From positions 1 to 10,574 of the forward strand of contig DOUV01000608.1 in assembly GCA_003520455.1 (NCBI GenBank): a stretch of DNA of 10,574 nt, given 5' to 3'. Each line of letters begins with the position of its first letter. Positions within the stretch are counted from its first letter, which is position 1. A model generated the notes under the pieces. The model was not told the origin of the DNA and ran no database searches. It saw only the letters and a program-made list of their open reading frames with translations. The DNA comes from Chloroflexota bacterium. GTDB lineage: Bacteria; Chloroflexota; Anaerolineae; Ardenticatenales; Ardenticatenaceae. Shown here piece after piece: positions 6,398 to 10,574 of this stretch. A program made the translations under genes and the position numbers.

Positions 6398-7093
6398 TTA
6401 TTGATCCAGTACCCGTAGTTGGGTCGAATCCTGCAAAAGAGTGGTGGGGTCTGGATTTCCTGGGCGTGATGAGCGCCAAATAACCTCGCCGGTAATGAGA
6501 TAAGTTCCCGGGCGATCCACTCCAAAACTCAAGTAGTGGGTGCAAACTATCTCTTTGTACTCACAAGAAGACCCCTCTTTCTCCGTGGCCCGAAACTCGA
6601 ACCCGCGTTGCCCCTCACCAAAGAAGGTTTTGCCGAGTTGTATTTCTGGACAGGCGTAGGGGACGGTCAACCGCGCCACCAGGGTTGTTGTCGCAAAGGG
6701 TGCTGTGAACCAGATTGTATTGGGACAAACGGCTATATCCCCCACGTCGGGATTACACTGACTGATGATTGGGAACCAGACTGTGTAAGTTCCAGTCTCC
6801 GTTTGCGGCCAGGCCGACTGGCCGTTTGTGCTGGGTATCGCGCCCAGGGCAGGTGGGAGGATCAGTCCCATCGTCACGGCCAGTATCCACAGTAAGCTTA
6901 TCAAGGTAGCCCGTTTGTGTCTGGTTCCATGTAAAACGCCTCGCCGTTGTAGCCGTTTGCCAGCGAGAGCCGGATTCGTCAGCAGCAAGTGACGGAAGGT
7001 TTGGTTCACCACGGCTGTGGTGACGAGCCGGCTCAATTCTCCCGATAGTTGGTGAAGTGACGTACTATCAGGGTACCTTGAAGTGATGTTCAT
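6398..7093 (-). CDS. Secreted Cys-containing protein fused in frame to a frameshifted leader-like domain
   Basis: From the ATG at 7093 the frame gives 231 residues. Residues 1-44 (GELSRLVTTAVVNQTF, LLLTNPAL) are a second copy of the leader-like domain found at 5847-6122. Around 6963-6965 two bases (a GC of a GCGC) are missing relative to that copy; restoring them would give PALALANGYNGEAF. As it stands the frame runs instead into a basic stretch (RHKR, 58-61), a hydrophobic segment (63-80) and ALGA (82-85), which together look like a signal peptide with a cleavage site. The rest is an unrecognised, probably extracellular domain of about 146 residues with five Cys (113, 123, 148, 177, 184). 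GC is about 54%, below its neighbours. If only the secreted part is translated, in-frame starts are a TTG at 6904 or an ATG at 6871, both poor. It could be a genuine fusion or a gene that lost its own start. Confidence 0.55.
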   Translation of the reverse strand: MNITSRYPDSTSLHQLSGELSRLVTTAVVNQTFRHLLLTNPALAGKRLQRRGVLHGTRHKRATLISLLWILAVTMGLILPPALGAIPSTNGQSAWPQTETGTYTVWFPIISQCNPDVGDIAVCPNTIWFTAPFATTTLVARLTVPYACPEIQLGKTFFGEGQRGFEFRATEKEGSSCEYKEIVCTHYLSFGVDRPGTYLITGEVIWRSSRPGNPDPTTLLQDSTQLRVLDQ

Positions 7094-7291
7094 CAGAGGC
7101 GCCGTGAATGCTCCTCCAGTGCGGTTCCACATGAGACAGCCTTCAAGCCGCAAGCATCTCCCAGGCGTGCCGAAGTGCCGGTTGGCGGCGGAGTCGCGCG
7201 CGTAGGCGCCAGAGCCGGACCTCGAGGGTCGAGGCCGGTATCTGGTGCTCGGCGGCCAGCTCGCGAGAGGTGCGCCCGGCGAGATAGTGCC
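6933..7291 (-). repeat. Duplicated cassette, copy 2 (sigma 3' end plus frameshifted small-protein gene)
   Basis: Partner of 5966-6319. The core 7180-7291 differs from 6208-6319 at one base. In the small-protein part this copy is 2 bases shorter between the anchors GAGCCGGCTC and AAAACGCC (93 against 95 bases), which defines the frameshift. Homology ends after the codons for GYNGEAF, where the lower-GC segment begins. Confidence 0.9.
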
Positions 7292-7766
7292 CGATCAAGA
7301 GTTGACGTTGTTCCGGGGCCAACCCCGCCAACCCCGCCCGCACTTGCTCAGCCAGCCACCGATCGAACAAGCGGGCCTCGACCGTGGTCGCCGGTTCAGT
7401 CGCCGCCGGGGCGACGGGTGTTTCGGTGGCCTCCACCTCGGCGCGCGTCCGCAACACGGTGAATGGGACTTCAGTGGCACGCCGTAAACGCTGCTCATAT
7501 CGCAGAAGGTTCAGAGCCACCACGGAGATATACCGGCTCAAGTTCCCCTGCTTGTAACAAAACCGCCGGGACCGGATTCGCGTCACGGCCGCAATGAAGG
7601 CATCGTGCGTAAGCCCCTCGGCATCGACGTTCGGTGCGCCAGCGCGGCTGAGCGCGGACCGCACCGTAGGGGCATCGCGCTGGTACCAGGCGGCCCAGGC
7701 ATTCTTCATCCGTTGGGGCTCATCACTCTGCAAATCTTCAACCAGCCCTGCATCTGCCATACTCAT
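7143..7766 (-). CDS. ECF-type RNA polymerase sigma factor
   Basis: A 207-residue protein in the ECF size range. Residues about 15-96 have region 2 character: a helix around AWYQRDAPTVRSAL, AEGLTHDAFIAAVTRI (49-64) and GNLSRYISVVALNLLRYEQRLRR (74-96), corresponding to the core-binding and -10-recognition helices. A variable Ala/Thr/Glu linker (about 108-130) leads to region 4 (about 131-195): LAPEQRQLLIGHYLAGRTSRELAAEHQ followed by STLEVRLWRLRARLR, a clear helix-turn-helix that would read the -35 element. The ATG at 7766 is chosen for AAGGA about 5 bases upstream; an ATG at 7784 overlaps the DUF5317 stop as ATGA and would add 6 residues. No anti-sigma factor is recognised nearby; the small leader-like genes or the membrane DUF5317 protein occupy the place where a regulator would be expected. 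Its region 4 is duplicated at 6171-6319. Confidence 0.82.
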   Translation of the reverse strand: MSMADAGLVEDLQSDEPQRMKNAWAAWYQRDAPTVRSALSRAGAPNVDAEGLTHDAFIAAVTRIRSRRFCYKQGNLSRYISVVALNLLRYEQRLRRATEVPFTVLRTRAEVEATETPVAPAATEPATTVEARLFDRWLAEQVRAGLAGLAPEQRQLLIGHYLAGRTSRELAAEHQIPASTLEVRLWRLRARLRRQPALRHAWEMLAA

Positions 7767-7780
7767 GGATTTCCTTGGGG

Positions 7781-8392
7781 TCATAGTGTCGCCGGAGCAT
7801 CGTGGTACTTCTCTTGCGAAGATTGCGGCCGCCCGCCCATCGTGCCCAGCAGCCAGAAAGCACCACTGGCGATGAGGACGTCGCCGAGGCTGAAGGCTAC
7901 CCGGTAGGGGAACCAGGTGGGAAGGAGGAAATGGTCCGACAGCCACCACAAGTGCGTGGCTGTGATGGGGAGGACGATATCTTTCCCCGTCCCCAGCCGG
8001 TCACCAATCGTCCAGGCGCCGGACGGCGCGTTCGGGACCAGCCGGGCCACGGTTTCTGGACTGATCGGCATCAGCCCACCGTTGAGAGAGATGACCAGCA
8101 GATTCAGCGCCAGCCCGAGTCCCAGGGCCCGGAAGCCTGGCTGGTTGCGGTTCATCCAGGCGAAGAGCAGCAGCAGCACCTGCGAACTGACCAGGGCTGC
8201 TGCTGCCAGCTCATCTGCAATCACCGGCCGCGAACCAGCCAGGCGAAAGACAAGCAGCTGGGGAAGGAACGCGACCGGCACCAGCCAGGCCAGGCGGAGG
8301 CTCGGGGGCTGGAGCCGTCGCCCCCCAAGCCACGCCCGACCTGCACTCGCCGCCAGACCGGCGATGATGGCTACAAGCAGGATCATGCTCAT
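7781..8392 (-). CDS. DUF5317-family integral membrane protein
   Basis: A 203-residue polytopic membrane protein with about five hydrophobic segments (roughly residues 3-17, 34-51, 60-80, 88-103 and 163-184). The conserved NGGLMPISPE (104-113) in a loop after the fourth segment and FSLGD (167-171) before the last are the marks by which I recognise the DUF5317 family, known mainly from Chloroflexota and some Firmicutes/Actinobacteria. No biochemical function is established. The ATG at 8392 overlaps the stop of the 47-residue peptide gene as ATGA, and its own TGA (7781-7783) overlaps a possible ATG of the sigma factor in the same way, so the three genes form a tight operon. The C-terminal 20 residues are polar and lie after the last membrane segment. 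The family call is from memory of the motif; a role in sensing or in relation to the sigma factor or HD-GYP protein is inference. Confidence 0.78.
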   Translation of the reverse strand: MSMILLVAIIAGLAASAGRAWLGGRRLQPPSLRLAWLVPVAFLPQLLVFRLAGSRPVIADELAAAALVSSQVLLLLFAWMNRNQPGFRALGLGLALNLLVISLNGGLMPISPETVARLVPNAPSGAWTIGDRLGTGKDIVLPITATHLWWLSDHFLLPTWFPYRVAFSLGDVLIASGAFWLLGTMGGRPQSSQEKYHDAPATL

Positions 8393-8532
8393 CCGCCGGG
8401 GCCGCCACCAGCCTCAGGGGCCCCAGCTCCGAGCACAAAGAGACTGAGGGTCACTACGGCCAAAATCAGCCGAACATACCGGGGGTCTAGTTGCCCCACA
8501 ACGAGACCCAGATCGCGAAGATTGCGTTTCAT
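8389..8532 (-). CDS. 47-residue membrane or secreted peptide heading the operon
   Basis: A very short gene supported by a strong ribosome site, AAAGGAGAGG ending 6 bases before the ATG at 8532, and by an ATGA overlap with the DUF5317 gene. The product has a basic start (MKRNLRDLGL), QLDPRYVR (residues 14-21), a hydrophobic helix (about 20-35) and a tail GAGAPEAGGGPGG (35-47). It could be a single-span membrane peptide or a signal peptide releasing a tail of about nine residues after the GAGA segment. The DPRY motif before the helix suggests a conserved family rather than a chance frame, but I know no assigned function. Longer in-frame extensions upstream to 8868 run into the regulator gene and are rejected. 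The ribosome site is among the best in the window, implying substantial translation and coupling to the membrane protein that follows. Confidence 0.7.
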   Translation of the reverse strand: MKRNLRDLGLVVGQLDPRYVRLILAVVTLSLFVLGAGAPEAGGGPGG

Positions 8533-8600
8533 AAGCCACCTCTCCTTTGTGGATGGTGAGTTTGGAGTGCCGCCAACTGTCCCCATGATCGCAGGGGGTA

Positions 8601-8621
8601 GGCTCCAAAGGTGGCTCCAAA
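8601..8621 (-). promoter_or_regulatory. Tandem 9-bp direct repeat upstream of the operon
   Basis: Read on the minus strand, TTTGGAGCC occurs at 8621-8613 and again at 8609-8601, with a 12-base period, about 70-90 bases before the ATG at 8532. SARP-type winged helices bind short direct repeats of about one helical turn, and such a regulator is encoded immediately upstream, so this may be its operator. No convincing -35/-10 pair was found beside it. Confidence 0.35.
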
Positions 8622-8640
8622 ACAGGTGCGAACCGGTGCT

Positions 8641-8674
8641 GAAACAGAAAGACGCCGACCTTGATGGGCCGGCG
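8641..8674 (-). terminator. Rho-independent-type terminator of the TPR-BTAD regulator gene
   Basis: On the minus strand CGCCGGCC (8674-8667), loop CATCAA, and GGTCGGCG (8660-8653) form an 8-bp stem with one G-U pair, followed by the T-rich TCTTTCTGTTTC (8652-8641). It lies 28 bases beyond the regulator stop codon and before the leader of the peptide gene, so it separates the two transcription units. Confidence 0.65.
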
Positions 8675-8702
8675 CCGGGGGAGAAAGATCGGTTGAGGGG
8701 AA

Positions 8703-10574
8703 TCAGTGCATGAGTATTGTGTAGAGTTCCTCGGTTTGAGGCGACGGTGGGGCGCCGACCTCGTCCCGCAGGGCCTGCCTGCAGCGCTCGAACTGGCGGG
8801 CAACGGCCGCCCGGTCTCCCATGGCCGCGTAGGCCCGCATGGCCAGGCGATGGGCTTCCTCCAGGCACGGATCTTCGGTCAGGATGCGCCGGCAGTAGTC
8901 AAGGGCGGCCCTGGATTCACCCGCCTCCAGGTGGAGCCTGGCCGCCTTCAAGATGGCGTCTTCGTGAGCCTGCCGCAGCCGTTCACGCTCTGGCCAGACC
9001 CAGGTGCCGTCCGCCTGCGGCAGGTAGGCTCCCTTGTAGAGCCGGATCGCCGCCTGGTAGGCTGCCAATCGTTCGCGCGGGTCCCTGGCAGCCGCCGCTT
9101 GCGCGAGCCGGCGCGTAAAGGTTTCGACGTCGTATTCGTAGTCGAGCGCCTGGTTAAAGCGGTAGCGCTCGCCTTCGAACAGGATGACGTCCTGCTCAAG
9201 AGCGTGGCGCAGGCGGTAGATCGTGTTCTTGAACTTCAGCCTCAGTTGGGCCGGTGAGGCATCGGGCCAGAAGATAGCGCCAACCGCTTCCTTCGTCAGG
9301 CCGTCGGGGTGGCCGAGCAGGCAGAAGAAAAGGTCGCACGCTCCCTGGGCCTGCCAGTCGGTGCCGGTAACGGCCCGCCCGTCAACCAGCACCCTCGCCC
9401 TGCCGAGGGCCTGGATGGTCAGCTTGGGCGGTACAAAGGAGACCGTCACAACCTTCCGGCGCAGCCGCCGGCGCAAACTCGGAATCGACTGTTCGAACTG
9501 GGTGACATGTCCGAGCAACCGGTTCGCCTGAAGACCAACCGCCGGGTCACCCTGAGCCGCCTCGAGCAGTTCCCTGGCCTCCCGGCCGGCGACCACGAGG
9601 ATGTGGTGGCTCTCCAACGCGGAGGCGAGTTGGAAGGCCCGCCCCAGGTGGTCTAGCGCCGCCCTCTCCTCCCCTGACGCCTGGCAGGCAACGGCCAGGG
9701 AGAGGTAAGCACGGGCGGCTTCAACCTGCTGGCCACCTCTGTCGAAGTGCTGGGAGGCCTCCGCCAGGTGAGCGACCGCCGCCCGAGCCTGGCCCTGGCC
9801 CAGGGCCAGCCGTCCCACCCCCAGTTGGTGCAGCGCCCGCTCAACCCGCGAACCGCTGGCCTCGGCCAGGCGCGCGGCGGACTCGAGCAGGTCGTGGGCA
9901 CCTGCCTGATCACCTTTCAGCCGCGCAATGGCGGCCTCGGCCAGATCCAGGTAGAACAGCACGAACCGATCGTCGATCCGCCGGGCCGTTTCGCGCGCCT
10001 GGCGATAGGCCATCAGGGCGGATTCGAAGGCATCGAGATCGATGTAGAGATCGCCGATGCTGGCCAGGATAAACGCTTCCAGACGTCCATACCCGCTCTG
10101 GCGCGCACACTCCAGCCCTTCTTCCAGGAACGCCCCGGCCTGTTCGTAGTTTCCCTCCATATGGTGGAGAACCGCCAGATTGTTAAGCAGGTTGGCCTGC
10201 CAGGCCAGGTTCCTCTCGGCGCGCCAATGGCGGAGCGCTTTCTGGTAGGCCGCCTCGGCTGACGGGTAGTCACCGGCGGCTCGATAGGCCATCCCAAGCT
10301 CCATCAGGAGCATCGCGGCATTTTGCGCCTCGCCCAGCGTGTTATAGGCGGCCAGTGAGCGCGTCAACCAGTCAATGGCCTCGCTCAACTGCCCGAGTTG
10401 GTAGAGACTCATCCCTCTGGCGCGCAGTGCTTCGGCGTGGACGGCCCGCAGGCGCTCGTCGTGCTCCGTCAGCGCCAGAACCTCGTTGGCATCGGCGAGG
10501 GAGGCCTGATAATTGGCCAGGAAGCGGTGGGCGACGGTGCGCCGCACCAGCGCGCGGGCCAGGGCAGGCGTGTG
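8703..10574 (-). CDS. Large transcriptional regulator: TPR array followed by C-terminal winged helix and BTAD (5' end outside the window)
   Basis: The frame is open to the window edge and gives the last 623 residues. Fragment residues about 1-345 are tetratricopeptide-like helical repeats (for example AAGDYPSAEAAYQKAL and EGNYEQAGAFLEEGL). After a basic linker (RRRLRRK) a winged-helix domain of the OmpR/SARP type runs from about 383 to 470 (LTIQALGRARVLVDG ... LTKEAVGAIFWPD ... LKFKNTIYRLRHAL), and a BTAD alpha-helical domain from about 480 to the end (EYDVETFTRRL ... LEEAHRLAMRAYAAMGDRA). In classical SARPs the DNA-binding and BTAD parts are N-terminal; here they are C-terminal, as in large MalT/LuxR-like ATPase regulators, so an NTPase domain is likely upstream outside the window. 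It would act as a signal-integrating activator. It precedes the peptide-DUF5317-sigma operon on the same strand, from which a terminator separates it. Confidence 0.88.
   Translation of the reverse strand, partial: HTPALARALVRRTVAHRFLANYQASLADANEVLALTEHDERLRAVHAEALRARGMSLYQLGQLSEAIDWLTRSLAAYNTLGEAQNAAMLLMELGMAYRAAGDYPSAEAAYQKALRHWRAERNLAWQANLLNNLAVLHHMEGNYEQAGAFLEEGLECARQSGYGRLEAFILASIGDLYIDLDAFESALMAYRQARETARRIDDRFVLFYLDLAEAAIARLKGDQAGAHDLLESAARLAEASGSRVERALHQLGVGRLALGQGQARAAVAHLAEASQHFDRGGQQVEAARAYLSLAVACQASGEERAALDHLGRAFQLASALESHHILVVAGREARELLEAAQGDPAVGLQANRLLGHVTQFEQSIPSLRRRLRRKVVTVSFVPPKLTIQALGRARVLVDGRAVTGTDWQAQGACDLFFCLLGHPDGLTKEAVGAIFWPDASPAQLRLKFKNTIYRLRHALEQDVILFEGERYRFNQALDYEYDVETFTRRLAQAAAARDPRERLAAYQAAIRLYKGAYLPQADGTWVWPERERLRQAHEDAILKAARLHLEAGESRAALDYCRRILTEDPCLEEAHRLAMRAYAAMGDRAAVARQFERCRQALRDEVGAPPSPQTEELYTILMH

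Noticed and set aside
5782..6525. Upstream extension of the HD-GYP frame to a 950-residue protein
   Set aside because: The added 248 residues are Arg/Pro/Gly-rich with no domain pattern, and they run antisense-free but out of frame through the sigma remnant and the small-protein gene, both of which have clear homologous copies in another frame.
6901..7093. Programmed ribosomal frameshift in the second small-protein copy
   Set aside because: The change is a loss of two bases in a GCGC context, not a slippery heptamer, and no stimulatory structure is evident; the alternative frame stops soon after at 6901-6903.
7767..7949. Extension of the sigma-factor frame to 268 residues
   Set aside because: It overlaps the DUF5317 coding sequence; the ATG at 7766 has a ribosome site and 7784 is the only other reasonable start.
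8533..8868. Extension of the 47-residue peptide frame to 159 residues
   Set aside because: It crosses the terminator and overlaps the 3' end of the regulator gene in another frame; the strong ribosome site sits at 8532.
1..10574. CRISPR array, tRNA/rRNA genes, transposase or integrase
   Set aside because: No regularly spaced repeats, cloverleaf sequences, rRNA segments or transposase/integrase motifs were seen on either strand.

Overview
The window looks like a stretch of high-GC chromosome (about 65% in most coding regions, by sampled hand counts) from a member of the Chloroflexota. The clues are a DUF5317-type membrane protein, a large TPR regulator with its OmpR-type winged helix plus BTAD module at the C-terminus, and a Tat/lipoprotein glycoside-hydrolase-like protein with a long Pro/Thr/Ala linker. 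This taxonomic call is inference from gene types, not a database match.

Layout. The left part (1-3663) is on the plus strand: the 3' end of a GNAT acetyltransferase; a class II-type histone deacetylase/acetylpolyamine amidohydrolase homologue with its own sigma-70-like promoter; a compact nested inverted repeat immediately behind it; a probable Tat-exported lipoprotein with a clan GH-A-like TIM barrel; and a Rid-family protein. This block converges on the minus-strand genes at a 7-bp stem-loop (3664-3686).

The right part (3673-10574) is entirely on the minus strand and reads from right to left: the C-terminal 623 residues of a TPR-wHTH-BTAD regulator, ending in a U-tract-type terminator; then a run of co-directional genes, the first three linked by ATGA overlaps or very tight spacing. 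In order these are a 47-residue membrane/secreted peptide, a DUF5317 protein, an ECF-like sigma factor, a leader-like small-protein domain fused to a secreted Cys-containing protein, a truncated second copy of sigma region 4, an intact leader-like small protein, and a membrane-bound GAF-GAF-HD-GYP c-di-GMP phosphodiesterase.

The most distinctive feature is a duplicated cassette of about 355 bp (sigma-factor 3' end plus a small Nif11/NHLP-like protein) at 5966-6319 and 6933-7291. The copies are mosaic. A 112-bp core over the sigma helix-turn-helix differs at one base, while the flanks differ at roughly one base in four to five, which suggests gene conversion or very local selection. In one copy the small protein carries a 2-bp deletion that shifts its frame into a lower-GC secreted protein. 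Between the copies sits that lower-GC segment (about 54%), probably acquired. A plausible reading is a sigma factor/small-protein/exported-protein module inserted into, or expanded within, an older peptide-DUF5317-HD-GYP signalling operon. No tRNA, rRNA, CRISPR array or transposase was seen.
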